This document shows, one piece after another, positions 17,892 to 27,811 of a stretch of 64,000 nucleotides of DNA. Each line of letters begins with the position of its first letter. Positions within the stretch are counted from its first letter, which is position 1. Origin of the DNA: Pseudomonadota bacterium (GTDB lineage: Bacteria > Pseudomonadota > Alphaproteobacteria > Paracaedibacterales > CAITNM01); the NCBI GenBank assembly GCA_018062345.1, contig JAGOSL010000005.1:34192-98191 (forward strand), read 5' to 3'. A program made the translations under genes and the position numbers. The notes beneath the pieces were generated by a model, which saw only the letters and a list, made by a program, of their open reading frames with translations, searched no databases and was not told the origin of the DNA.

Positions 17892-18871
17892 TTACAACCA
17901 TGTATGCATGGCTTATTTCTGCAATGCTATCTGTGGGACTTTTAATGTTGTGGAAAAAAATCGGGATAAGAGACTTGCCTAATCAGAGATCCGCGCATGT
18001 TATGGTAACGCCAACAGCAGCTGGTATTTGTGTTAGTTTTATTTTTATAATGTTCTCCTTTTTTTCAAAGATAGGTGTAGTCTCTCTTGACGGACTTCCG
18101 TTGCCATCTATTTTTGGTTTTATAATTCTTACCCTTGTAGGATTTATGGATGATTGGAAAGAATTGAATTATAAAGCAAGGCTTCTTAGCCATACGCTTG
18201 CTGTGGGATTAGTGCTGGCGCAACAAACATTAAGCTTTCCTGAATATTTCTTGTGGCTTTTGATTGGTGTGGGCTTAATAAATGCGTGTAATTTTCTAGA
18301 TGGTTTGAATGGTTTGTTAGCAAGTCAGTGGCTACTAACTATGGGATTTTTATTAAGCGCTTTCGCTCCTTGTAATAGTGTTTTTTGGGTATTATGGGGG
18401 GCAATCTTAGTTTACTTGTTTTTTAATTTTCCTAAGGCGCATATTTTTATAGGAGACACAGGTAGTACAATTTTAGGTTTTGCTTATTTTTTTATTATTT
18501 TTTCGTTAGCGCCATCTCAGTATGGATTCCCTACAATTATTTTTCCTCACGATACTTTTGTGGCATTTTGCTTGTTCCCATTAGGAGTTGCCTGGTGCGA
18601 CGTGGCTTTTACTCTTGTAAAAAGATTTATTGATAAGCGCTCAATCATTGCATCATTTGGTGATTATGGTTTTCACCATAAAGCTAAATTTTTTAATAGC
18701 CATGCGATTGTTACGCTCACATATTTAAGTATTAATTGCCTACTGACTCTTTTAGCAACATTATTGCTTTTTGATCGCGGGTATATATCATTTGTGTGTT
18801 GTTTGTACGCGGTTATACAATTATTGCATTGGAAAATTATTCATTGGTTGAATAAAAAATATATTGCCTAA
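17888..18871 (+). CDS. MraY/WecA-family polyprenyl-phosphate sugar-phosphate transferase
   Basis: An integral membrane enzyme of glycosyltransferase family 4 that transfers a sugar-1-phosphate (GlcNAc-1-P in WecA) onto undecaprenyl phosphate. Family motifs: GFMDDWKEL (Mg-binding Asp pair), NACNFLDGLNGLLA (nucleophile region) and IFIGDTGSTILGF. The C-terminal YGFHHKAKFF fits the sugar-recognition loop. Around ten membrane spans over 327 residues. It is shorter than MraY and lacks MraY-specific loops, so a WecA-like O-antigen or capsule initiating role is more likely. It overlaps trmN6. Confidence 0.85.
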   Translation: MITTMYAWLISAMLSVGLLMLWKKIGIRDLPNQRSAHVMVTPTAAGICVSFIFIMFSFFSKIGVVSLDGLPLPSIFGFIILTLVGFMDDWKELNYKARLLSHTLAVGLVLAQQTLSFPEYFLWLLIGVGLINACNFLDGLNGLLASQWLLTMGFLLSAFAPCNSVFWVLWGAILVYLFFNFPKAHIFIGDTGSTILGFAYFFIIFSLAPSQYGFPTIIFPHDTFVAFCLFPLGVAWCDVAFTLVKRFIDKRSIIASFGDYGFHHKAKFFNSHAIVTLTYLSINCLLTLLATLLLFDRGYISFVCCLYAVIQLLHWKIIHWLNKKYIA

Positions 18872-18949
18872 TTTTGATTTTTGAAAGCTTTTCTCCAACT
18901 AGTATTCGGAAGAAATTAAGCATAAGATTAAAATGTACAATTAAGTGTA

Positions 18950-20902
18950 TTGAAAATGAATTCTTTTCAGCTAGGGTGTTTGTGTTTAGGCTCTCCCTTT
19001 ATTGGGGCCATTTTTGGATACATAAGGGTAGCTAATAATAAAAAATCTGGATATTGGGTTTGTGTAAGCTCAGTTTTTATTAGTTTTTTAGCAAGTATCT
19101 GTCTTTTTTATCATATTGCAAACACTCAATTTCCAGAAGTTATTCACCTTTTTACATGGATAAAATCAGAAACTATTCGAGTGGATTGGGGATTCCTTTT
19201 TGATCCATTGAGTACATTAATGATGTTAATTGTTACATTTATTTCCTTGCTCGTTCACATATACTCGGTTGAGTATATGCGAGATGATCTCAATAAAATG
19301 AGTTTTTTCGGACACTTGAATTTCTTTACTTTTATGATGATATTTCTTGTGTCTGCGCCTAACATGTTGCAATTGTTTTGTGGATGGGAAGGTGTGGGGC
19401 TGGCTTCTTATTTGCTGATTGGGTATTGGCATGAAAAAACCTCCGCGGCGACAGCCTCAGTTAAATCCTTTGTAATGAATAGGATTGGTGATGTTGGTAT
19501 AGTATTATCCTTAGGGACAATTTTTACTTTTTTTCATACTCTCAACTTCGAACAGTTTTTTGCACTTTTACAGGATCCAGAATCTTTGCCCAGCACTCAG
19601 TGGCTAAATGCTATTGGTTTGTTTTTACTGCTTGGTGCGATTGGTAAATCTGGTCAGTTTGGTCTGCATACATGGTTACCGGATGCAATGGAGGCACCGA
19701 CTCCCGTGTCTGCGTTGCTACATGCTGCAACAATGGTTACAGCGGGAGTCTTCCTTATTATAAGGTTTAGCCCATTATTTGAGTTGGCGCTTTTCGCAAA
19801 ACAAGCGATGATGCTTGTTGGTGTGGTGACTGGATTATTTGCAGCTGCTATTGCTTTAACGCAAAACGATATAAAAAAAGTCATAGCTTACTCAACATGC
19901 AGTCAGCTAGGTATGATGTTTATAGCGTGTGCTGTGGGCGCATATTCGGTTGCTTTTTTTCATTTGTTTACTCACGCTTTTTTTAAGGCTCTAATGTTTC
20001 TTTGCGCTGGAAATGTTATCCATGCTATGTCGCAGGAGCAAAATATTACAAAGATGGGTGGATTAAAATCTTACTTGCCTTCTAGTTATTACGCGATGAT
20101 GATTGGAGTACTGGCATTAACAGGGTTCCCATTTTTTGCTGGCTATTATTCAAAAGATTTGATATTCGAATCAGTGTTTGTGTCAGGAATTTCCTTTGCG
20201 TACGAATATTACGGATTGTGCTTGTTGTTATCGTTTCTGACGGGTTTATATGCATGGCGTCTTTTATTTCTTATCTTTCATGGAAATGTTAATGCAGACG
20301 ATCATGTTATTGCGCACATTCATAAAACAAAAAGAATCATGAAGTATCCAGTTGCTATTTTAGCTATTGGTTCTGTGATTATGGGCTATATTGGATTTGA
20401 ATTAGTCATTAATCAATCTCTTGGATTTTCGTGGAATAATAGTATTACTGTTAAAGCCAGTAATCATGTTGCTTTATTCGTGAAGATTTTGCCACCTCTT
20501 TTTTCATGTGCGGCTCTTTTTGTTTGCTATTATTTATATATCAACAAACCACTAATTTTAGTGCTAATTGCTCAAAAATTTCCGCGAATTCGCCGGACTT
20601 TAATCCACGCATTATATATTGATGATCTCTATACCAAAAAAATTGTTATCCCTTTGACAAAATTTGGGAATTTCCTTTATAGGTCCGGGGATCATAAATT
20701 CATTGATCGCTTTGGGCCTGATGGGGCTGCTAAAATGTTCTGTAAATTAGGGGAGTATATGGAAAAACTCCAGACAGGATACTTATTCCATTATGGTCTT
20801 TTTGTTGTCTTGGGAGCGGTTTTGATATTTGGGGCGTACCTTTTAATGCAAAGTTTTCCTCAATTAGCAAGAACATTATTATTCGCGACGGGGCGTTTGT
20901 GA
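18950..20902 (+). CDS. nuoL: NADH-quinone oxidoreductase subunit L
   Basis: The largest antiporter-like membrane subunit of respiratory complex I, 650 residues. Recognised by FCGWEGVGLASYLLIGYW, KSGQFGLHTWLPDAMEAP, SALLHAATMVTAGVFL and the NDIKKVIAYSTCSQLG segment with the channel lysines. The C-terminal lateral helix and the final membrane anchor are present. It overlaps nuoM by four bases (GTGA), and nuoN follows, so nuoLMN form one operon. The usual upstream nuoHIJK genes are not here; the transferase gene precedes it instead. Confidence 0.96.
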   Translation: MKMNSFQLGCLCLGSPFIGAIFGYIRVANNKKSGYWVCVSSVFISFLASICLFYHIANTQFPEVIHLFTWIKSETIRVDWGFLFDPLSTLMMLIVTFISLLVHIYSVEYMRDDLNKMSFFGHLNFFTFMMIFLVSAPNMLQLFCGWEGVGLASYLLIGYWHEKTSAATASVKSFVMNRIGDVGIVLSLGTIFTFFHTLNFEQFFALLQDPESLPSTQWLNAIGLFLLLGAIGKSGQFGLHTWLPDAMEAPTPVSALLHAATMVTAGVFLIIRFSPLFELALFAKQAMMLVGVVTGLFAAAIALTQNDIKKVIAYSTCSQLGMMFIACAVGAYSVAFFHLFTHAFFKALMFLCAGNVIHAMSQEQNITKMGGLKSYLPSSYYAMMIGVLALTGFPFFAGYYSKDLIFESVFVSGISFAYEYYGLCLLLSFLTGLYAWRLLFLIFHGNVNADDHVIAHIHKTKRIMKYPVAILAIGSVIMGYIGFELVINQSLGFSWNNSITVKASNHVALFVKILPPLFSCAALFVCYYLYINKPLILVLIAQKFPRIRRTLIHALYIDDLYTKKIVIPLTKFGNFLYRSGDHKFIDRFGPDGAAKMFCKLGEYMEKLQTGYLFHYGLFVVLGAVLIFGAYLLMQSFPQLARTLLFATGRL

Positions 20903-22440
20903 AAATACCAATTTTATCACTAATGATATTGTTGCCACTTTTGGCTGGATTTATTTGTGCCTTGGTTCGCAAAGAAAACAGCGAAAATGCTAAAAGGATA
21001 GCTGCCTTTTCTAGTAGTATAAATTCAGTTTTAGCAGTTGGGTTGTGGTTATATTTTGATGTTTATAATCCTGGATTTCAATTTAGTGAAAAATATCTTT
21101 GGATAAAAAGCGCCGGTATAGATTTTGAATTAGGTATAGATGGCATTTCTCTATTTTTTGTTATTTTATCAATTTGGCTTTCAACGCTTATGATTTTTGG
21201 CACGTGGTATTCTATAAAAGAGCGACTGCGTGAATACGCAATATCTTGTTTGGTACTGCAAGCGTTTATGATTGGTAGTTTTGCAGCGACCAATTTATTT
21301 GTCTTCTATATTTTTTTTGAGGGCGTCCTTATCCCTATGTTTTTGATCATAGGTGTTTGGGGTGGTGAGAATAGAGTTTATGCGACGCTAAAATTTTTCC
21401 TCTATACGTTATTTGGTTCTGTATTTATGCTTTTAGCTATCCTGAAACTTTATACGGAAGCTCAGACATTAAGCTTCATAAATTTGCAAGACTTTTACAT
21501 AAGTAGGCATTTGCAGATACTACTATTTTTGGGTTTTTCTATTTCCTTTGCAATTAAAATTCCGATGTGGCCTTTTCATACGTGGCTGCCAGATGCACAT
21601 GTGGAAGCGCCAGCAGGCGGGTCAGTAATTCTTGCTGGTATCCTATTGAAAATGGGAGGTTATGGTTTTATACGTTTTTGCCCGATGCTTTTCCCTGATG
21701 CAAGCCATTTGTTTGCGCCATACATTTCTGTATTAAGTGTTGTAGCTATATTATGGGCTTCATTAATCGCGTTTTCTCAAGCAGATATTAAAAAATTGAT
21801 CGCGTATTCATCAATTGCGCATATGGGGATTGTAACGCTTGGGATTTTTTCTTTCAAAATGAATGCATTAATTGGTTCTGTTATACAGATGATCAGCCAT
21901 GGCCTCGTTTCTTCCGCCCTTTTTTTTGGGGTGGGTATGCTATATGATCGGTTTCACACGCGTGATCTAAGTCATTTTGGCGGATTATTAAAGATAATGC
22001 CTGGATTTAGTGGTATGTTTATACTTTTTTCTTTTGCGTCTATTGGGCTGCCTTTTACTTCAGGATTCGTTGGTGAAATTCTAATTCTTATTGATAGTTT
22101 TTCAGTCAGGCCTGCTATTACGGCAATTGCTTGCTTAGGGATGATTTTAAGTACTGCATATATGCTAAACCTTGTAAACAAAGTATTTTGTGGGAAACTT
22201 TCTGCTAAATTAGGCCTTGATTCTAGATTGGATAATAATGATTACGCTTTGCACTTAGGCTTAAAGCCTTTTGAAAAATATGTATTATACATTTTAGCTA
22301 TAGCTATCGTTCTGCTTGGAGTCTACACAAAACCTATCATGCAACCGATTCGCAGAACTATGCGGCAATATTACACAGATTCCTCCAAAAAAAGTCCTAT
22401 ACAAATTGATCATAAAAGCAGGTTAAAGCATGCTAAGTAA
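20899..22440 (+). CDS. nuoM: NADH-quinone oxidoreductase subunit M
   Basis: An antiporter-like proton-pumping subunit of complex I, 513 residues with about 14 membrane helices. Key segments: FYIFFEGVLIPMFLIIGVWG, containing the conserved TM5 glutamate; KIPMWPFHTWLPDAHVEAP; and QADIKKLIAYSSIAHMG with the discontinuous-helix lysine region. The start is GTG 20899, overlapping the nuoL stop. The 3' end overlaps the nuoN start by 11 bases. The last 40 residues are charged and longer than in many relatives. Confidence 0.96.
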   Translation: MKIPILSLMILLPLLAGFICALVRKENSENAKRIAAFSSSINSVLAVGLWLYFDVYNPGFQFSEKYLWIKSAGIDFELGIDGISLFFVILSIWLSTLMIFGTWYSIKERLREYAISCLVLQAFMIGSFAATNLFVFYIFFEGVLIPMFLIIGVWGGENRVYATLKFFLYTLFGSVFMLLAILKLYTEAQTLSFINLQDFYISRHLQILLFLGFSISFAIKIPMWPFHTWLPDAHVEAPAGGSVILAGILLKMGGYGFIRFCPMLFPDASHLFAPYISVLSVVAILWASLIAFSQADIKKLIAYSSIAHMGIVTLGIFSFKMNALIGSVIQMISHGLVSSALFFGVGMLYDRFHTRDLSHFGGLLKIMPGFSGMFILFSFASIGLPFTSGFVGEILILIDSFSVRPAITAIACLGMILSTAYMLNLVNKVFCGKLSAKLGLDSRLDNNDYALHLGLKPFEKYVLYILAIAIVLLGVYTKPIMQPIRRTMRQYYTDSSKKSPIQIDHKSRLKHAK

Positions 22441-23893
22441 TATTTTAAAATCCGTGCCTGCAATCCCTGAATTTATTTTATCCATAAGTGCGCTTATATC
22501 TTTGATGATTGGAACATTCAGAAGAAGGAAAATTGAACGTCTTACTATCGGTACCATTATTCTTGGTTTGATTTTTCTTTGCATATTGCTGATGCTTTCA
22601 GACAAATCTGAACAATTTTTTTGGAATAGTCTTTTTATTCATAAATCATTTTCGGTTTGTTCGAAAATTATTTTATATGGCGTGTCTGCAATTGCTCTTT
22701 TTAGCTTATTTTCATTCCTAGGTGAGTATAAGATCAAACAATTTGAATGGCTTATCATAGCAACATTCTCAGTAATAGGTGGATCTGTAGCTCTTTCTTC
22801 GAACCATTTTCTGACTTTGTTTATTGGTTTGGAGATGAGCAATTTGAGTCAATATATGCTTGTAGCTGCGGATAGAGGAAGCCCTCAAAGTAGCGAAGCA
22901 GCTGTTAAGTTTTTTACAATTGGTGCAATCGGGACCGGATTTATGCTTTTTGGAATGAGCATGATTTATGGTTTTACTGGCACTAATTTCTTTAACGCGC
23001 TTTATTATTTTTTCGAAACATATGTAAATAATTTTGAACATGCTGGTGCAATTGTTGGGATGTTTTTTGTGTTGATGGGGTTGTGTTTTAAACTTCCAGT
23101 AGCGCCTTTCCACACATGGATTCCAGATGTGTATCAAGTGGCGCCACTTCCCGTTGTTTTATTTATTGCTTCTGTTCCAAAAATTATAACCGTATTTAGC
23201 TTGCTCCATCTTTTAACTTATCCTTTTCATGGCATTTTTACATACTGGAGGTATTTATTTGTTGGGCTTTCAGTCTTATCAATGATTTGGGGGGCATTGG
23301 CAGCGCTTCGTCAGAAAAATTTGAGAAGAATGTTAGCTTACAGCTCGGTAGGTGATATGGGGTTTCTTTTGATGGGGCCTGCAATGGGTGGTGAGTTTGG
23401 TTTGAGTTCTGCAATTATTTATGTGATTTTTTATACATTAAATATGCTGGGAGTACTTTTATTGCTTATTGTATTTGAAAGAAATTTCAGACCTATAAAT
23501 GATATTCAAGATCTTAGCGGCATTATGCGTAATATGCCGATGTTTGGCAGCATATTTTGTCTTTTTATACTATCTTTTGCTGGTGTGCCTCCTTTGCCGG
23601 GATTTTTTGCCAAAATTTACGTATTAGAAAGCGTCATAACAAGATCAGCATATTTTGTGGGGATAATTGCTGTATTGTTAACGGTTTTAAGAGCAGCCTA
23701 TTACTTAAATGTTTTAAGATTTTTTGTATTGAACCAGTCTGTTTTAAAAATGAATACAGTCAACTCAGTTAGAAAGTACATTACAAAAATTTTAATAGTA
23801 TTAATTTTTGCTATTCTATCTGCAATGGTTATTTTTCCTTTTAAGGTTTTAGAGCTTGCGCAATCCATGGCGGCTTCTATTTTATTCCAATAG
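22430..23893 (+). CDS. nuoN: NADH-quinone oxidoreductase subunit N
   Basis: The third antiporter-like subunit of complex I, 487 residues. FIGLEMSNLSQYMLVAADR matches the conserved glutamate helix in bacterial NuoN. KLPVAPFHTWIPDVYQVAP and RQKNLRRMLAYSSVGDMGF are the lysine-bearing motifs, and GVPPLPGFFAKIYV is typical of the C-terminal half. Its end overlaps the convergent lpxK gene by 12 bases. The birA and other genes that often follow nuoN are absent. Confidence 0.95.
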   Translation: MLSNILKSVPAIPEFILSISALISLMIGTFRRRKIERLTIGTIILGLIFLCILLMLSDKSEQFFWNSLFIHKSFSVCSKIILYGVSAIALFSLFSFLGEYKIKQFEWLIIATFSVIGGSVALSSNHFLTLFIGLEMSNLSQYMLVAADRGSPQSSEAAVKFFTIGAIGTGFMLFGMSMIYGFTGTNFFNALYYFFETYVNNFEHAGAIVGMFFVLMGLCFKLPVAPFHTWIPDVYQVAPLPVVLFIASVPKIITVFSLLHLLTYPFHGIFTYWRYLFVGLSVLSMIWGALAALRQKNLRRMLAYSSVGDMGFLLMGPAMGGEFGLSSAIIYVIFYTLNMLGVLLLLIVFERNFRPINDIQDLSGIMRNMPMFGSIFCLFILSFAGVPPLPGFFAKIYVLESVITRSAYFVGIIAVLLTVLRAAYYLNVLRFFVLNQSVLKMNTVNSVRKYITKILIVLIFAILSAMVIFPFKVLELAQSMAASILFQ

Positions 23894-24853
23894 GCTTGAA
23901 GGCTTTTGTATTTTTGATGCGATTAGTGAGTGAAGTATTTCGGGTTCTTCAAATTTCAAATTAATATTAAAGACAGAAATTTTCTTCTTAAAGCGTTCTG
24001 GAATTCTTAGGAAATCTTTGGCGGTTGTTATTAATTCAATCTTTCTGCGAGCGGCCATTTTTAATAATCGTTCCATCTCAGGAATTGTGTAAGGGTGATG
24101 ATCAGGAAATGGGATGAAGCGCTTTACGTCGAATCCATAATCTTGAAGAGAACGATTAAATTTTTCAGGATATCCAAGCCCAGCAAAAGCAATCACAGCT
24201 CTTGGGTGTACTTTTTCGGTGGCCGTCATGTAAGCGCGTGTTGCATGTGGAATGCCTTTTGGAAGAGCTTCTTTACCTATGGCAATAGTTAGGTTTGTTT
24301 TTTTTACGCCTCGTGACGGGGATTCACGCAATGGTCCAGCCGGAAAAACTAGACCATTCCCAAAACCTTGCAAAGTATCCACAACTAATAAGCTTATATC
24401 TTTATGTAAGCTATAATTTTGTAAGCCGTCATCCATAATAATTATAGTTGCTCCATGGCTGATAGCTAGCTTTGCTGATAAGACGCGGTCATGCCCTGCC
24501 CAGGTGGGGGCTTTTTCTGCTAGTAATAAGGCTTCATCACCTACTTGAAGGTAATTGTGTTTTTGAGTCTCTACTCGGATAGAATCTTTAATTACGGCTC
24601 CATAGCCCCTGCTTAAAACATGGGGTACGTGGTTCATATGTTTCAATATATCAATCAAAGCTAAAACAGTAGGAGTTTTCCCCGCTCCTCCCATAACAAG
24701 GTTGCCAACACAAATCACAGGCACGGAAACCTTTTGTGTCTTTACACGCTTTTCGTGCCATAAGCCTATATATTCATATGCCCATGCAATAGGCTGAAGG
24801 GCGCGGCTTAGCAAATTTTTTTGTTGCCAAAATTTTGGAGCTAGAAAAAACAT
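23882..24853 (-). CDS. lpxK: Tetraacyldisaccharide 4'-kinase
   Basis: Phosphorylates lipid A disaccharide at the 4' position. Its P-loop is GNLVMGGAGKTPTVLAL (about residues 50-66), followed by HVLSRGYGA, GDEALLLA and the DDGLQNY segment typical of LpxK. PDHHPYTIPEM and TTAKDFLRIP are further family marks. Length is 323 residues with an N-terminal hydrophobic helix for membrane attachment. The CcmB-like gene ends 8 nt upstream, so the transcript is probably typA, ccmB-like, lpxK. Confidence 0.94.
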   Translation of the reverse strand: MFFLAPKFWQQKNLLSRALQPIAWAYEYIGLWHEKRVKTQKVSVPVICVGNLVMGGAGKTPTVLALIDILKHMNHVPHVLSRGYGAVIKDSIRVETQKHNYLQVGDEALLLAEKAPTWAGHDRVLSAKLAISHGATIIIMDDGLQNYSLHKDISLLVVDTLQGFGNGLVFPAGPLRESPSRGVKKTNLTIAIGKEALPKGIPHATRAYMTATEKVHPRAVIAFAGLGYPEKFNRSLQDYGFDVKRFIPFPDHHPYTIPEMERLLKMAARRKIELITTAKDFLRIPERFKKKISVFNINLKFEEPEILHSLIASKIQKPSSLLE

Positions 24854-24861
24854 TTTTACAC

Positions 24862-25437
24862 TTAGCTTTTTTGAAAAATTAGTAAAATATAAACGGCACT
24901 CAGTAATATTATATCACAACCTAATAAAATTAGCAGAGAATTTCCGTTCATGGTCTGCAAAAAATTTACTAAAAAAATGAAGGGGGCAATAAGCAAAGGA
25001 AGCCAACCCAATAGTAATTTAAAAGGATTTGAATTATGGGCAATAGTTATAATACAGGTAACACAAATACTAAGTGTCATCCATTGGGAAAGCACGATAA
25101 AAGCTTTGTTGGGTTCGATGCCAAGCATAATAAGCATCACGGTCATAGGTAGAAGTGTTCCAAAAAATACGCTAATAGATTTTGCAAAAGAATAAGTTGC
25201 TAAATGGAGACCGTTGTAGAGACAATGGTCAAAAAAACCATCTAATCGGTCTTCAACGTGAGAGGAAAACTGCTGATAAACCGTTATAATTGCTCCTATC
25301 AACATTATTGTTGTTAGGTTAAGCTCTATTCCTAAAATTTTGTGGACAATTATAATCCATAAAAAGAGGAGGGGCGCTTGTAAAATAAGTTGGCGATGGG
25401 CCAATATTGAAATTATACATGCGCCCCTAAATGTCAT
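24862..25437 (-). CDS. ccmB: CcmB-like heme exporter membrane subunit (divergent)
   Basis: A 191-residue hydrophobic protein with about six transmembrane segments. The CcmB signature region after TM2 is recognisable as HVEDRLDGFFDHCLYNG, followed by the SFAKSISVFFGTLLPM helix; in CcmB this reads ED..DG plus an acidic/hydrophobic run. CcmB is the membrane partner of CcmA in the heme-handling ABC transporter for cytochrome c maturation. It is shorter than typical CcmB (about 220) and no ccmA, ccmC or ccmE lies near. It overlaps typA (ATGA). Another small ABC-2-like membrane protein is possible. Confidence 0.62.
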   Translation of the reverse strand: MTFRGACIISILAHRQLILQAPLLFLWIIIVHKILGIELNLTTIMLIGAIITVYQQFSSHVEDRLDGFFDHCLYNGLHLATYSFAKSISVFFGTLLPMTVMLIMLGIEPNKAFIVLSQWMTLSICVTCIITIAHNSNPFKLLLGWLPLLIAPFIFLVNFLQTMNGNSLLILLGCDIILLSAVYILLIFQKS

Positions 25438-27257
25438 GATTTGTTAAAGGATTTTTCAAACTTTTTTCGATCATTTGGGTCCAGAATGGCTTTTCTTATG
25501 CGAATGGATTTTGGTGTTACTTCAACACGCTCATCTTCTTCAATATAGGTGATAGCCTGTTCTAGTGTCATTATCTTCGGAGGCGCCAAGCGAATAGCTT
25601 CATCTTTTCCGGAAGCGCGTACGTTGGTAAGTTGTTTTGCTCTTAGTGGATTAATTTCAAGATCGTTATCACGATTGTTTTCGCCAATGATCATGCCTTC
25701 ATAAACTTTTGTGCCATGCTCTACGAACATAGTTCCACGATCCTCAAGCTTCCATAAAGCATAGGCAACTGCTTCTCCAGTGCCGTTTGAAATAAGTACT
25801 CCATTTGTACGTCCTTCAATAACGCCTTTGAATGGAGCGTATCCATGGAACAAGCGATTCATTACGCCAGTGCCTCTGGTAATAGTCAGGAACTGTCCGT
25901 GAAAACCGATAAGGCCACGAGAAGGTCCGTGAAAGACGATTCGGGTTTTGCCTCCGCCCGATGGGAACATGTCTTGCATTTCAGACTTGCGTAAGCTTAG
26001 GGCCTCAACAACTGTGCCTACATATTCTTCATCAACGTCGATAACAATTTCCTCAATTGGTTCAAGTTTTTGTCCTGTGGTCTCGTCATTTTTGTATAAA
26101 ACTCGAGGACGGCTGATTGAAAGCTCAAAACCTTCTCGGCGCATTGTTTCGATTAGTACTCCAAGTTGAAGTTCTCCTCGCCCGGCCACTTCGTAAGCAT
26201 CTCCATCAGTTGTTTGCGTAACACGAATAGCAACATTTCCTTCAGATTCGCGCATCAAGCGTTCACGAAGAACACGAGATGTAAGCTTGGTTCCTTCTTG
26301 GCCTGCAAGAGGTGAGTCATTGATTGAAAAAGTCATTGCCAAAGTTGGCGGATCAATTGGCTGAGTTTTTATAGGTTTTGTGACCTCAAGTGCGCAAATT
26401 GTATCTGCAACAGTGCTTTTCTCGAGCCCAGCAATAGCGATGATGTCGCCTGCCTGCGCTTCATCTACAGCTATGCGCTCAAGCCCCCGAAAACTTAGTA
26501 ATTTTGCAATACGCCCTTGTTCAACTTGTTCGCCGGATTGATTAAGAACACGAATGGGAGTGTTGATTTTTATAATTCCTGTTTCGACACGTCCTGTAAG
26601 AATGCGCCCAAGATATGAATCATACTCTAATGTCGTGACAAGCATAGAAAATGGTCCCTCGGCTTTTTGGCTAGGAGCTGGCACATGCATTACGATTTTT
26701 TCAAACATAGGAATTAAATTTTCTTGTGGCTCTCCAAGCTCGTTTACAGCCCAACCATTTCTTCCTGAAGCGTAGAGTATTGGAAAATCTAGCTGTTCAT
26801 CTGATGCATCCATTGCTACAAACAAATCAAAGATCTCATTTAAAACTTCTTCAGGGCGAGCATCCTGCCTATCGATTTTGTTAATCACGACAATCGGACG
26901 TAGGCCTAACTTTAAAGCCTTTCCAAGTACGAATTTTGTTTGAGGAAGAGGTCCTTCAGCAGCGTCCACCAAAATAACAACGCCATCAACCATGCTTAAA
27001 ATGCGCTCTACTTCACCGCCAAAGTCAGCATGTCCTGGGGTATCAACAATATTAATGCGATAATCATTCCAGGTTAAAGAAGTGCATTTTGCAAGAATTG
27101 TAATCCCGCGCTCGCGCTCGAGGTCATTACTATCCATGGCACGTTCTGCAACATGCTGATTAACGCGGAAGGTGCCGCTTTGTTTTAAGAGATTATCAAC
27201 CAAGGTTGTTTTTCCGTGGTCAACGTGTGCAATGATGGCGATGTTACGAAGCTGCAT
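25434..27257 (-). CDS. typA: Ribosome-associated GTPase TypA/BipA
   Basis: A translational GTPase of the EF-G/LepA superfamily that binds 70S ribosomes and supports assembly and stress growth. G1 [12 protein letters not shown], the switch [12 protein letters not shown] segment, G3 [13 protein letters not shown]4 [10 protein letters not shown]. Domain II and the BipA-specific C-terminal part, [17 protein letters not shown] and VRASGKDEA, are clear. Length, 607 residues, is standard. It appears to lead a leftward transcript into the CcmB-like gene and lpxK. Confidence 0.97.
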   Translation of the reverse strand: MQLRNIAIIAHVDHGKTTLVDNLLKQSGTFRVNQHVAERAMDSNDLERERGITILAKCTSLTWNDYRINIVDTPGHADFGGEVERILSMVDGVVILVDAAEGPLPQTKFVLGKALKLGLRPIVVINKIDRQDARPEEVLNEIFDLFVAMDASDEQLDFPILYASGRNGWAVNELGEPQENLIPMFEKIVMHVPAPSQKAEGPFSMLVTTLEYDSYLGRILTGRVETGIIKINTPIRVLNQSGEQVEQGRIAKLLSFRGLERIAVDEAQAGDIIAIAGLEKSTVADTICALEVTKPIKTQPIDPPTLAMTFSINDSPLAGQEGTKLTSRVLRERLMRESEGNVAIRVTQTTDGDAYEVAGRGELQLGVLIETMRREGFELSISRPRVLYKNDETTGQKLEPIEEIVIDVDEEYVGTVVEALSLRKSEMQDMFPSGGGKTRIVFHGPSRGLIGFHGQFLTITRGTGVMNRLFHGYAPFKGVIEGRTNGVLISNGTGEAVAYALWKLEDRGTMFVEHGTKVYEGMIIGENNRDNDLEINPLRAKQLTNVRASGKDEAIRLAPPKIMTLEQAITYIEEDERVEVTPKSIRIRKAILDPNDRKKFEKSFNKS

Positions 27258-27500
27258 TTCTTTATTTTTATTTGTTTCAAAGTCGAATTGTATATTCTTT
27301 AGAAAAGAAATTCAAAGAAAAATTAAAAATGCACACAAGTAATTTGGGGTTAAGCATTTTTTAATAATGAGAGAGGGTTTTAAACGGGTGTTTGGAAATT
27401 TCTTTGGTTAAATTATTTAAGGCCTCCTACACAAATCTTTTGACAAAATTTCTATTTCATGGCATTTCCAAACTAAGTGAATTTTTTTATAAGGAAGAAA

Positions 27501-27794
27501 GTGGCTGAATTATCTTGGGGAGTGAAGCGCACGTGCAACTCATGTGGTGCGCGTTTTTATGATCTTCGAAAATCTCCTATGGTTTGCCCAAAGTGTGGGG
27601 CTACATATGAAATTCATACAGCAACCCGTGGCAAGCGAGAGCGTGCTTCTGCAAAAGAGGTGGTTTTGCCGTTGGATGATTTTGATCTTGCATTGGTAGA
27701 AGGTGCTGATTCAGCAGTTGCTGACCCCGCTTTATTGGAAGAAGAGGATGCTGAATTTAGTGAGATCCCTGCTGATTTAGATGAAGATATCTAG
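27501..27794 (+). CDS. TIGR02300 (FYDLN acid) zinc-ribbon protein
   Basis: A small acidic protein typical of alphaproteobacteria, of unknown function. The zinc ribbon has two CxxC pairs (TCNSCGARFYDL and MVCPKCGATYEI), and the C-terminal third is almost all Asp/Glu and hydrophobic residues. Although the frame is open from GTG 27477, the second GTG at 27501 (VAELSWGVKRTC) has an AAGGAAG box about 5 nt upstream and matches the family start; the product is 97 residues. It is monocistronic, divergent from typA and convergent with truA. Confidence 0.88.
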   Translation: MAELSWGVKRTCNSCGARFYDLRKSPMVCPKCGATYEIHTATRGKRERASAKEVVLPLDDFDLALVEGADSAVADPALLEEEDAEFSEIPADLDEDI

Positions 27795-27811
27795 ATTTTG
27801 TAATCTCATGT

